Positions 53,795-62,809 of a stretch of 64,000 nt of DNA are shown here, piece after piece (the first letter of the stretch is position 1; each line of letters opens with the position of its first letter). This stretch comes from Acidobacteriota bacterium (GTDB lineage: Bacteria > Acidobacteriota > Blastocatellia > Pyrinomonadales > Pyrinomonadaceae), in assembly GCA_020200135.1 (NCBI GenBank), contig JAIVJI010000074.1:1-64000 (forward strand), given 5' to 3'. The position numbers and the translations under genes are program-made. The notes beneath the pieces were generated by a model that was given only the letters and a program-made list of their open reading frames with translations, searched no databases and had not been told where the DNA came from.

Positions 53795-55372
53795 ATGTCA
53801 GAGTTTTCGCGGAGAGAGTTTTTGCTGGCCGGGGCGGCGGCCGCGCTCGCGGGGCGCGCGGCCCTCGCGCAGTCGCCGCTGAAGACACCGCGACCGGGGC
53901 GCGAGTTGGCGGTGTCGCTCTTGGGCCGGGCGGACGACTTGAAGGGAGAGGTCGTCAGCTTCGGCGTCCCGCTCCCGCCCGACTTCCTCTCGGACGCGGG
54001 TCGCCTGCGCGTGCTCGACGAGCGCGGCGAGGAGGTCGCGGCGACGACGCGCGCGCTCGAACCGTGGCGGCTCGGCGGGCGCGAGGGCGGTTCCGTCCGC
54101 TCGCTCCTCGTCCAGTTCAAGTTCGACTTCCGAACCGTGCGTGAGAGGCGCGTCACGCTGCTCTTCAACAAGTCGCCCAGGAGGCGCGGCGGCCCGCTCG
54201 TCCCCGTGCGCGAGACGCTCATCGACGCGGAGGGGCTGATGGGGCCGCGGGTCCTCGCCGTGCTGCCCTCCGAGTGGCTGTGCGACTCGTGGGTCGTGGG
54301 GCCGCAGACGCCCGCGGCCGAGTCGGGCGCGTACGCCGACTACGAACGCTTCGTCGAGCGCAACTTCCCCGGCTCGCTCAAGCACCTCGACAGCCGCGAG
54401 TTCGCCGCGTGGCTCTACGACCGCCCGTCCAACTACTACAAGATGTACGCGCGCACCGGCGACCGTAAATTCCTCGAAGCCGGCTACCGCGCCGCGCACT
54501 TCATGCGGCTCCAGACCGAGACCGAGGGCCCCAACGCCGGCGTCTTCAAGCTGAAGGGCGCGGACATCAAGTACGTCTACCCGCGCGCGATGCATTTGCA
54601 CTACCTCCTCACCGGCGACGAGCGCGCGCTCGAAGCGGGCCGCCTCATGGCGCGTTACTGCCTCGCGCACACGGACCCCGTCTACCGCCCGGCGCGCATG
54701 TCGCCGAGCGACCCGAACAAGGACCCGGAGAAGGGCCGGGAGTTCTGGACGCTCCGCAACCAGGGCTACGGGCTGTTGGGCGTGCTCCACGGCTGGGAGA
54801 TGACGGGCGAGCGCGCCTACTGGGAGAAGGCGCGCGAGTGCGTCGAGGCTTACGACAGGCACCAGCGGCAGCCGCCCGACGGCCGGCCGGCCGACGGGTC
54901 TCTCAGGCAGAACTGGGCGCTCTACGATTCGAGCGAGGCGACGTTCGAGGGCGGAACCTCCGCCTGGATGATGTCCCTGCTGCTCGACCCGCTCTTCATG
55001 TACTGGACGGTGACGGGCGACCGGCGCGTGCCCGAGGTGGTCGTGAAGTGGTGCGACTTCCTCGACCGCCGCGGGATGGTGCCGGACGGGTCGAAGGCCT
55101 ACTACGTCATCAACTGCTTCGCGAAGTCGGGCGAGCCGGGCGGCGAGCCGGGGCCGGACATGGAGATGCACAACCCCGAGATGGCCTACACCTTCGCCCT
55201 GGGGATGTACTTTACAAAAGACCCCGCGCGGCGCACCGCGTACCGCAGGCGCTTCGACCAACTCTTCCCGCTCGCCGTCAAGCTCGACGTGAACAAGCCC
55301 CCGCGCGCCTTCAGCTGGGTCTTCCAGTTCACGAGCCAACTCGTCTACTTCATGCAGCGCGCCGGGAGGTGA
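53795..55372 (+). CDS. Tat-exported alpha/alpha-barrel protein of unknown function
   Basis: It has 525 residues. The signal is SRREFLLAGAAAALAGRAALA. An N-terminal beta domain (VVSFGVPLPPDFLSDAGRLR, VRSLLVQFKFDF) resembles that of exo-rhamnogalacturonan-lyase-like (PcRGLX/YetA) proteins. The C-terminal ~330 residues are helical toroid repeats (YYKMYARTGDRKFLEAGYRA, YLLTGDERALEAGRLMARY, YGLLGVLHGWEMTGERAYWEKA) as in glycoside hydrolases and lyases. No catalytic residues can be assigned. Given the locus it is probably a glycan-processing enzyme or a binding protein. Confidence 0.65.
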   Translation: MSEFSRREFLLAGAAAALAGRAALAQSPLKTPRPGRELAVSLLGRADDLKGEVVSFGVPLPPDFLSDAGRLRVLDERGEEVAATTRALEPWRLGGREGGSVRSLLVQFKFDFRTVRERRVTLLFNKSPRRRGGPLVPVRETLIDAEGLMGPRVLAVLPSEWLCDSWVVGPQTPAAESGAYADYERFVERNFPGSLKHLDSREFAAWLYDRPSNYYKMYARTGDRKFLEAGYRAAHFMRLQTETEGPNAGVFKLKGADIKYVYPRAMHLHYLLTGDERALEAGRLMARYCLAHTDPVYRPARMSPSDPNKDPEKGREFWTLRNQGYGLLGVLHGWEMTGERAYWEKARECVEAYDRHQRQPPDGRPADGSLRQNWALYDSSEATFEGGTSAWMMSLLLDPLFMYWTVTGDRRVPEVVVKWCDFLDRRGMVPDGSKAYYVINCFAKSGEPGGEPGPDMEMHNPEMAYTFALGMYFTKDPARRTAYRRRFDQLFPLAVKLDVNKPPRAFSWVFQFTSQLVYFMQRAGR

Positions 55373-55377
55373 AACTG

Positions 55378-56998
55378 ATGAAACTGCCGAAGAGAATTCA
55401 CGCAATCTCCCTCGCGCTCGCGTTGATGGCCGCGGGCGCCCTTTTCGATTCGCGTTATCCCGCCCGTGCGCTCGCCCAAAGCACTGCCGCCGCGAAGCGG
55501 TTCGAGGTCGCGTTCGAGAACGGCGTGCGTGTGAGGATGCGCGACGGCGTGACGCTGGCGGCAGACCTCTACCGGCCGAAGGGGGAGGGGAAGTTTCCCG
55601 TCCTCGTCGAGCGCACGCCCTACAGCCGCAAGGGCCAATTCGCGATGGCGTACGAGCTGGCCTCGCACGGCTACGTCGTCGTCCTCCAGGACACGCGCGG
55701 CCGCTTCGACTCGGGCGGCGAGTTCTACCCCTTCATGTACGAGGCCGAGGACGGCTACGACACCGTCGAGTGGGCGGCCGCGCTCGAACAGTCGGACGGG
55801 AAGGTCGGGATGTTCGGCGGCTCATACGTCGGTGCGACGCAGATGCTGGCGGCGATGTCGAAGCCGCCGCACCTCGCCGCCATCTTTCCTTACGTCACCG
55901 CGTCGGAGTACTACGACGGCTGGACGTACCAGGGCGGCGCGCTGATGCAGTGGTTCACGAGTTCCTGGACGACGGGGCTCGCGGTGGACACGCTGCGTCG
56001 GAAGGCCGCGGAGCGCTCGCGGCCGAAGGAGTGGGTGGGGCAACTGCCTCTGGAGAACTACAAACTCCTCGACCCGCCGCCCGCCGCCGACCTCGCGCCC
56101 TACTTCCGCGACTGGCTGCGGCACGAGCGGAGCGACGAATACTGGCGGCGCTGGAAGGTCTCTGACCACTACCGCGAGATGAACGTGAAGGCGCTGCACG
56201 CCGGCGGCTGGAACGACCTCTTCATCAAAGGCTCGATCAAAAATTACACGGGTCTGCGCGCCGAGGGCGCCAACGAGTCCGTCAGGGAAGGGCAGCGGCT
56301 CCTCGTCGGCCCGTGGGCGCACGCGGCGACCTCGCCCGAGGGCAAGATCGGCGACGTCGTCTACGGCCGCGCCGCCGTCCTCAACATGAGACAGACGGCG
56401 CTCAGATGGTTCGACTTCGCCCTCAAGGGCGTGCAGAACGAGTACGCCACGGCGCCGCCCGTCTCCATCTTCGTCATGGGCGAGAACGTCTGGCGCGCCG
56501 AGCGCGAATTCCCGCTCGCGCGCACGCGCTACACGAAATACTTCCTGCACTCCGCGCGCGGCGCCAACGGCGTCGAGGGCGACGGCGAGGGACCTGGAGG
56601 TGACGGGTTACGTGACGGCGGAACTCTACGCCGCGACGTCGGCGCCCGACACGGACTTCACGATGATGCTCGTCGATGTCGCGCCCGACGGCTACGCGCG
56701 CTACCTCACGGACGGCATCGTCCGCGCGCGCTACCGCGACACGACCGACAGTGCCGAGCCCGTCACGCCCGGGCGCGTCTACAAGTACACCTTAGACCTC
56801 TGGGTGACGAGCAACCTCTTTAAGGCCGGGCACAGGGTTCGGCTCTACGTGTCGAGCAGCAACTTCCCGCGTTTCAACCGGAACCACAACACGGGCGAGG
56901 CTAACGTGGGCGCGACGCGGGCGGTGAAAGCTGACCAGACGCTCTATCATGACGCGTCGCGGCCGTCGAGCGTCACGCTGCCCGTCATCCCGCGCTGA
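55378..56998 (+). CDS. CocE/NonD-type exported acyl hydrolase, with deletion near 56600
   Basis: ATG 55378 starts a signal peptide (HAISLALALMAAGALFDS). The alpha/beta-hydrolase part is complete: VVVLQDTRGRFDSGGEFYPF, nucleophile Ser in KVGMFGGSYVGATQ, and RLLVGPWAHAAT with the catalytic His. At about base 56592 the frame is lost after GANGVEGDGE. It resumes in another frame with DLEVTGYVTAELYAATSAPDTDF and runs to the end (56998) through the C-terminal jelly-roll. Relatives have some 60 more residues in between (the CCD/TPxF segment). Family members hydrolyse acyl or peptide bonds (cocaine esterase, X-Pro peptidase). As written the gene is disrupted. Confidence 0.75.
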
Positions 56999-57030
56999 CC
57001 GGCGCGGCGCGAACCCCGGAGATAGATCAC

Positions 57031-58515
57031 GTGAAGAGATTAGCCGCAGCCCTCACGTTGAGCGCCGCCACGGCCTTGTCCCTCTTCCTGCCCGCCGCGG
57101 CCGGAGGGCAGGCGCGCCCTGGCCCGAGCGTGGTCGCGGGGGCTCGCAGGCTCCCCAGCGTAAGCTTCGCGCGCCGCGTCAAACGCGGCTGCGACCGCTA
57201 CGTCTCGACGGCGGGCGACGACGCGAGGTCCGGGCGCAACGTCCACGCCGCGTGGCGGACGGTAGGCATGGCGTTGCGCACGCTCCGTGCCGGGCAGGTC
57301 GGGTGCGTGCTGCCGGGAACATACGAAGAGGGGTACAACGAAGCCGGGCACGACGGCACGGCCGCCCGCCCCATCGTGCTCAGGCGCGCGCCCGGCTCGG
57401 CCGCCATGCCGGTCGTCAAACCGAGGGGCCCCGTGGCGGTCTTCCACATCGACCGCGACTACTGGGTGCTGGACGGCTTCGACGTGGACGTCAACTACCA
57501 GAAGGTCACCGGCGTCCGCTTCATGGAGAACGCGGAACACGGCGTGCTGCGTAACAGCCGCGTGTACAACTCCACCTCCGGCGCGAGCGTCTACGTCTCG
57601 GGTCGCGACATCCTCGTCGAGGGCTGCGAAATCTTCAACAACTTCCAGACCGACGGACAGGACAGCCACGGCGTTGCCATCGTGCAGTCGGCGGCGCGCG
57701 TCATGGTCAGGCGCAGCCGCATCTGGGACAACGGCGGCGACGGCATACAGTGCGAGGACTATGCCGAGGCGTCCGCCAACCCCGAGGACATCACGCTGGA
57801 GGACAACCTCATCTACACGACCCCGGCCAACATGGGACGGACTGAGAACGCCGTCGACATCAAGAGCTGCCGCTTCGTCACCGTCCGCGGTAGAGTGCGC
57901 CCGGGGGCCGCGGGCTGGACGTCGGCCAGCAACATTTTCTACGGCTTCGCCCTCAAGCCCACGGCCAGGGGCGAGGCCGTCGTCGTCCACTACAATGCCA
58001 GGCACGTCCTCATCGAGAACACGGTAATTCGCGACGCCTGCCGCGGCGTCTCAGTCGGGAGGGGCGAAGACCGAAGCACCCTCGTCGAGCACCTGGTCGT
58101 CCGCGGCAACCTGATCGAAGACCTCAGGCGGGGGCAGAATTGTGACGGCGACGCCGTCCTTATCTCGCGGGCGCACCACCTGGACGTTCACGACAATGTG
58201 CTCCGGAACATACCGCGCGCGGGCTTCCGCGCCGGGGCCAACAACTCCACGGGCGTGCCCGACGCCGACATAGACTTCTGGGGGAACAGGGTCGGACCCG
58301 CCGCCCGCTGGCTGAACCTCGGGGCGGAGGTCGGCCAGCTGGAAGGCTTCGCCAGCGACCGCAACCTTTTTGTGGGCGACACCGAGGACGCGGCTAAGTT
58401 CTACCTGAACGGAAAATTCGTAAGCTTTCGGGAGTGGCGCCGCATGTCTGGCACCGCGCCGGTGCTGGTCGCCGACCCGCGCGGTCGCGTCCGTCGCGCG
58501 CCGGCGCAGAGGTGA
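57031..58515 (+). CDS. Exported right-handed beta-helix protein
   Basis: The start is GTG 57031 with ccggaga upstream; 494 residues and a signal peptide (ALTLSAATALSLFLPAAAGG). CDRYVSTAGDDARSGRNVHA is the usual start of parallel beta-helix proteins. The repeat rungs follow: DYWVLDGFDVDVNYQ, HGVLRNSRVYNSTSG, ILVEGCEIFNN, ITLEDNLIYTTP, LVVRGNLIEDLRRG. Such folds carry pectate-lyase-like or glycan-binding sites; no catalytic residues are obvious. It is the last gene before the TonB receptor and is 30 bases after the CocE gene. Confidence 0.75.
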   Translation: MKRLAAALTLSAATALSLFLPAAAGGQARPGPSVVAGARRLPSVSFARRVKRGCDRYVSTAGDDARSGRNVHAAWRTVGMALRTLRAGQVGCVLPGTYEEGYNEAGHDGTAARPIVLRRAPGSAAMPVVKPRGPVAVFHIDRDYWVLDGFDVDVNYQKVTGVRFMENAEHGVLRNSRVYNSTSGASVYVSGRDILVEGCEIFNNFQTDGQDSHGVAIVQSAARVMVRRSRIWDNGGDGIQCEDYAEASANPEDITLEDNLIYTTPANMGRTENAVDIKSCRFVTVRGRVRPGAAGWTSASNIFYGFALKPTARGEAVVVHYNARHVLIENTVIRDACRGVSVGRGEDRSTLVEHLVVRGNLIEDLRRGQNCDGDAVLISRAHHLDVHDNVLRNIPRAGFRAGANNSTGVPDADIDFWGNRVGPAARWLNLGAEVGQLEGFASDRNLFVGDTEDAAKFYLNGKFVSFREWRRMSGTAPVLVADPRGRVRRAPAQR

Positions 58516-58981
58516 GGAGCGCCCGCTGTTAATTTGTTGGGCGCGCCAATCAGGCCGGGGCGGCGGGACCGGAATTCTCTGCCAGGGGGGTTGTCAAGTG
58601 AGTTTGGCTGTGATATAAACAAACTGTTCGCCAGATTCGTGTCTATCCCCTGGTTCGTCGGCTCGTCAGATCAGTGCGAATAGCCTCCCCGCTAACATGG
58701 CGTTTAGTTGTTCGAAGCTCCTGGAGTGGGGCTGGGCGACTAAACAGAACCCATAGACCTAGCTTACCTGCCGCTCTCTTCTGGGGAGTGTACCCCGGCT
58801 GCCATCCTGTTTGTGATAGTTTGTTGAGGGCTGCAACTTACTCTCCACGTAAACGGCAGAAGTAAAACCCCATGAATTGAACAGACTCGTCAGCCCCGAC
58901 AGTCGAGAACGAGCCTAAATCGCGCAGACCGGCACTTAGGTCGCCTGCCAGACGCTAACACCTTCGTCCATGGAGTTCTGT
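58516..58981. promoter_or_regulatory. 466-base gap before the TonB receptor, probable promoter region
   Basis: It has no accepted gene. GC is lower than in the genes. It contains gatataaac (58612-58620) followed by aaactgttcg; the same gatataaac occurs at 62754-62762 in front of the ROK regulator gene. The long leader suggests control of the receptor gene, but no -35/-10 pair is certain. Confidence 0.35.
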
Positions 58982-61900
58982 ATGAAGAATATGCGCAGTT
59001 TCCTTTCAAGTCTCCTTCTCCTCGCCTGCATCCTCTGCGGGATGTCTTCGGCGCTCGCACAGGGAACCAGCCTCGGTACGATTCGCGGGAGGGTCACCGA
59101 TCCGACAGGAGCCGCAGTACAGAACGCCTCGGTTAAGGTAACCGACCTCGAAACGAACATCACGCGCGAGCTCACCACGGACGACGAGGGCGAGTACGAA
59201 GCGACCGCCCTCAAGACTGGCACCTACAGGGTGACCGTGACGGGTTCGGGCTTTGCGTCGAAGGCCATCAGGGTAACCCTGACCAGCAGCGAACCGGTGC
59301 GCGCCGACGCCGCGCTCGATGTCGGCGGCGCGATCGAAAACGTCGAGGTGGTGGCGGAGGCGGGGGTTATCCAGACCGAGACGCCGGCCATCTCCAGCTC
59401 GATCACCAACCGCCAGCTTGTCGAGCTGCCGCGCGAGAACCGCGACATCTACCAGTTCCTGTTCCTCAACCCCAACGTCACCCAGGGGGCGACGGGCGAG
59501 GACTCCTTCAAGTTCATCGGCGCCCAGAGCTACGGCGCCAGCTTCTCGCTCGACGGGCAGCGCGCCAACGGCGGCATCTTCGGCGGCGTCACCCAGAGCC
59601 AGCCCTCGCTCGAAGTCATCCAGGAGCTGACGGTCCTGTCGAACAACTTCGCGGCCGAGTACGGCGGCATCGCCAACGTCCGCGTCCAGACCAAGCGCGG
59701 CGAGAAGGACTTCCACGGCTCGCTCTTCTACAACAACCGGAACTCGGCGCTCGCGGCCTGGAGGATTCAGGACAAGGTGGCGAAGGCGAACTTCACGCCG
59801 ACGCCCGCGCTCAGCTCGTTCCCGAACCCCTACTTCAACCTCAATGAGGTCGGCGGCTCCTTCAGCGGCCCCGTGCCCAAGAGCAGCAAGACCTTCTTCC
59901 TGACCTCCTACGAGCGGCGCTGGGACTTCGCGCCCGTCACCGTGCGGTCCAGCAACATCCCGACCTCGCAGTTCTTCGGCGGCGACTTCCGGATGCTGAA
60001 TGCGGGGAGTCGCCCGGCGGTCCCGGCCGCGGTGCGGGGGCAGCTCTCCGACGCCGAGCTCACCGCCAACACGTTCTGCACGACGGCCAACACCACGCCG
60101 CAGAACTGCACGACGGCCAACCTGCGCTTCAACCAGATCCCGCAGCGGCTGCTCAACCCGATCGCGGTCAACTTCCTCCGGACCTACTACCCGGAGACGG
60201 GCAACGCGCCCTTCAACCCGGCCAACGGCCGCCTCCTCGACTTCTACCGGAACATCCCCGGGCTCGTCACCCGCGACCTCTTCACGCTGCGCGGCGACCA
60301 CGACTTCTCCGACCGCGACAAGTTCTACGCCGTCTACAACTACCAGAAGCGCGACGGCATCCGCGCCCTGGTGCAGAACCCGCTGCCGTCGCTCGGCCTC
60401 GCGGCGCTCGAGGGCGCCAACCACACCCTCTCGCTCTCCTACACCAAGCTCTTCTCCGACAGCGTGGTCAACGAGCTGCGCGGCGGCTTCAACAAGCAGA
60501 AGCAGTACCGGCACGCCAACCAGACGGTGCGCGAGTTCCTGACCGGCCTCGGCTTCAACGAGCAGGAGATCACCTCCTACGGCGCGGTCGTCGGCGAGGA
60601 GCTGCTCGACAGCTTCGGCCACATCGGCTTCACCACCGGCTCGTTCCAGAACTTCGGGACCGGCGCGCGCAACGTCGACCGCGCCTCGGACCAGAACCTG
60701 ATGACCTTCGGCGACACGCTGACCTGGATCAGGGGCACGCACACCTTCAAGTTCGGGGCCGACTTCGTCCGCAACCAGGCGCTCGACGACTTCGTCCGCA
60801 ACCGCAACGACCCGCGCGGCTTCATCACCTACCCGAACAACTTTAGCGGCACGGCCGCGTTCCTGCTCGGGCTGCCGCCGACGACCGTCACCTACGTCCG
60901 CGACGTGCGCCCGACGATGGACGTCCACAACTGGGAGACCGGCTTCTTCGCCCAGGACGACTTCCGCGTCCACCCGAACCTGACGCTCCAGCTCGGCCTC
61001 CGCTACGAGGTCATCACGCCGTTCGTCGAGGCCAACGACCTCTTCATCAACTTCCTGCCGGACGCCCCGAACCCCAACGGCAACAAGGGCATCTTCGTCG
61101 TCCCGAGCCAGGAGACGCTCTCGCGCATTCACCCCGGGTTCGTCTCCTACGGCGCCATCACGGCCGAGGAGGCCGGCGTCGGCCGCGGCCTGATGAAGAC
61201 CGACCGCGACAACTTCGCCCCGCGCCTCGGCCTCGCCTGGCGCGTGACCCCGAAGACGGTCATCCGCGGCGGCTACGGCTGGTTCTTCCCGACCTCCGCC
61301 GCGCAGGGGCAGCGCGACGCGATGAGCTCGAGCAACTTCAACCAGCGCATCACGAAGCGCAACACGGCGGGCCTGCCGGGCGGCATCAACCCGCGCGGCG
61401 AGACGCCGTTCAGCGGGGGCACGGTCCAGGTCCAGGGCCTCGCGGTCAACGCCATCCCGGCCGACCTCGCGACCCCGCGCATCGAGCAGTTCAACGCGAC
61501 CCTCGAGCGCGAGCTGGGCTGGAAGACGGGCCTGCGCGTCTCCTACATGGGCAGCCGCATGCACGGCCTCATCGCCGGCATTGACCTGAACATGCTGCCG
61601 CCGAGTGACGTGCCCTTCGGCACGCGCGCCCTCAACGGCACGACCATCTGCAACCCGTTCGTCAACCAGAGCGACCCGGCCGACGTGGCCCGCGGCTTCA
61701 TCGAATGCGTCGAGGGCCCGGCCGACCGCGCCCGCCGCCCCTTCCCGGCCTTCGGCGACTTCCTCGCCAGCTACGGCAACATCGGGCGGGGCAACTCGCA
61801 CGCCCTCCAGGTCGAGGCCAACCGCCGCTTCTCGCGGGGGCTGACCTTCAACATCAGCTACACCCTGCTCGACCAGAAGAGCAGCGGCCTCGACGTCGGC

Positions 61901-62671
61901 GCCTCCAGCCTCGGCGGCCAGCTCTACAACCAGTTCAACCCCGAGCGTGACTACTCGCGCGACGCCTACGTCTCGCGCCACCGCGCCGTCTTCTACGGCA
62001 CCTACGACCTGCCCTTCGGCCGCGGCCGCGCCTTCGGCAAGGAGATCCCGAAGGCCCTCGACGCCGTGGCGGGCGGCTGGCAGCTCTCCTGGAACGGCTT
62101 CGCCAAGTCGGGCACGAGCTTCACGCCGTACTACAACTGCGACAACTGCAGCCCGGTCTACCCCGGCAACCTCGCCAGCTCCTTCATCGACCCGCTGGGA
62201 GACTTCTCCGGGTCCGGCTCCAACGGGTTCCGCGCGACCGTCGTCTCCGGCGTGGACCCGTACCTCCGCGACCGCGACCGGTTCCTTAATCGGGCGGCCT
62301 TCGCGCCGCCGTCGGCCGGGGCCGACGTGCTCGACAACCCGGCCGCCGCGCCGCGCGGCTTCCTGACGGGGCCGGGGACGTGGGGCGCCAACCTCGGCGT
62401 CCGCAAGTCCTTCCGCTTCACCGAGACGGTCAGGCTGGAGGTCGGCGCCGACTTCAACAACGTCTTCAACCACCCGCTGCTGTCGCCGACGACGATCAGC
62501 ACCTTCGCGCGCGTCGGCTCCTTCTCGGTGGATGTCGACCCGGCGACGGGCAGGCCCTTCGTCACCAACTTCATCGCCAACCCCCGCTTCGGCCTGACCG
62601 ACGAGACCTTCAACCAGGAGGGCATCGAGAACCGCCGCCTGACCCGCATCAGGCTGCGCCTGACCTTCTAG
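58982..62671 (+). CDS. TonB-dependent outer-membrane receptor with carboxypeptidase-regulatory domain
   Basis: ATG 58982 (or 58970) starts a signal peptide (FLSSLLLLACILCGMSSALA); 1,229 residues. Residues ~30-110 are a CarboxypepD_reg beta-sandwich (GTIRGRVTDPTGAAVQNASV, LKTGTYRVTVTGSGF). The plug domain follows (ITNRQLVELPRENRDIY, FSLDGQRANGGIFGG). Then there is a large beta barrel ending in RLTRIRLRLTF, the C-terminal aromatic insertion signal. Such Oar/RagA-like receptors import oligosaccharides or peptides across the outer membrane. No TonB box is obvious. It lies just upstream of the ROK repressor and downstream of many exported glycan enzymes, so it is the likely uptake channel of the locus. 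Confidence 0.88.
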   Translation: MKNMRSFLSSLLLLACILCGMSSALAQGTSLGTIRGRVTDPTGAAVQNASVKVTDLETNITRELTTDDEGEYEATALKTGTYRVTVTGSGFASKAIRVTLTSSEPVRADAALDVGGAIENVEVVAEAGVIQTETPAISSSITNRQLVELPRENRDIYQFLFLNPNVTQGATGEDSFKFIGAQSYGASFSLDGQRANGGIFGGVTQSQPSLEVIQELTVLSNNFAAEYGGIANVRVQTKRGEKDFHGSLFYNNRNSALAAWRIQDKVAKANFTPTPALSSFPNPYFNLNEVGGSFSGPVPKSSKTFFLTSYERRWDFAPVTVRSSNIPTSQFFGGDFRMLNAGSRPAVPAAVRGQLSDAELTANTFCTTANTTPQNCTTANLRFNQIPQRLLNPIAVNFLRTYYPETGNAPFNPANGRLLDFYRNIPGLVTRDLFTLRGDHDFSDRDKFYAVYNYQKRDGIRALVQNPLPSLGLAALEGANHTLSLSYTKLFSDSVVNELRGGFNKQKQYRHANQTVREFLTGLGFNEQEITSYGAVVGEELLDSFGHIGFTTGSFQNFGTGARNVDRASDQNLMTFGDTLTWIRGTHTFKFGADFVRNQALDDFVRNRNDPRGFITYPNNFSGTAAFLLGLPPTTVTYVRDVRPTMDVHNWETGFFAQDDFRVHPNLTLQLGLRYEVITPFVEANDLFINFLPDAPNPNGNKGIFVVPSQETLSRIHPGFVSYGAITAEEAGVGRGLMKTDRDNFAPRLGLAWRVTPKTVIRGGYGWFFPTSAAQGQRDAMSSSNFNQRITKRNTAGLPGGINPRGETPFSGGTVQVQGLAVNAIPADLATPRIEQFNATLERELGWKTGLRVSYMGSRMHGLIAGIDLNMLPPSDVPFGTRALNGTTICNPFVNQSDPADVARGFIECVEGPADRARRPFPAFGDFLASYGNIGRGNSHALQVEANRRFSRGLTFNISYTLLDQKSSGLDVGASSLGGQLYNQFNPERDYSRDAYVSRHRAVFYGTYDLPFGRGRAFGKEIPKALDAVAGGWQLSWNGFAKSGTSFTPYYNCDNCSPVYPGNLASSFIDPLGDFSGSGSNGFRATVVSGVDPYLRDRDRFLNRAAFAPPSAGADVLDNPAAAPRGFLTGPGTWGANLGVRKSFRFTETVRLEVGADFNNVFNHPLLSPTTISTFARVGSFSVDVDPATGRPFVTNFIANPRFGLTDETFNQEGIENRRLTRIRLRLTF

Positions 62672-62686
62672 CGTGGCCCCTTCGCC

Positions 62687-62747
62687 GGGAAGGAAAAGGG
62701 AGGGCGGCCGGGGGCCCGCGCCCCCTCCCTTTTCCTTCCCTTTTCTT
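62687..62747 (+). terminator. Strong rho-independent terminator after the TonB receptor gene
   Basis: Perfect 18-base arms gggaaggaaaagggaggg (62687-62704) and ccctcccttttccttccc (62723-62740), with a GC-rich inner part, are followed by ttttctt. It ends the long plus-strand transcript and isolates the regulator gene. Confidence 0.85.
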
Positions 62748-62809
62748 CAGCAGGATATAAACTTGGCCCCGCTATGCCGAACGCCGCGTCGCGAGGGTTT
62801 ACACAGAGG

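Noticed and set aside
59006-62473. Long minus-strand open frame (1,155 codons)
   Set aside because: It mirrors the TonB receptor gene; no motifs, no ribosome-binding site, typical high-GC shadow.
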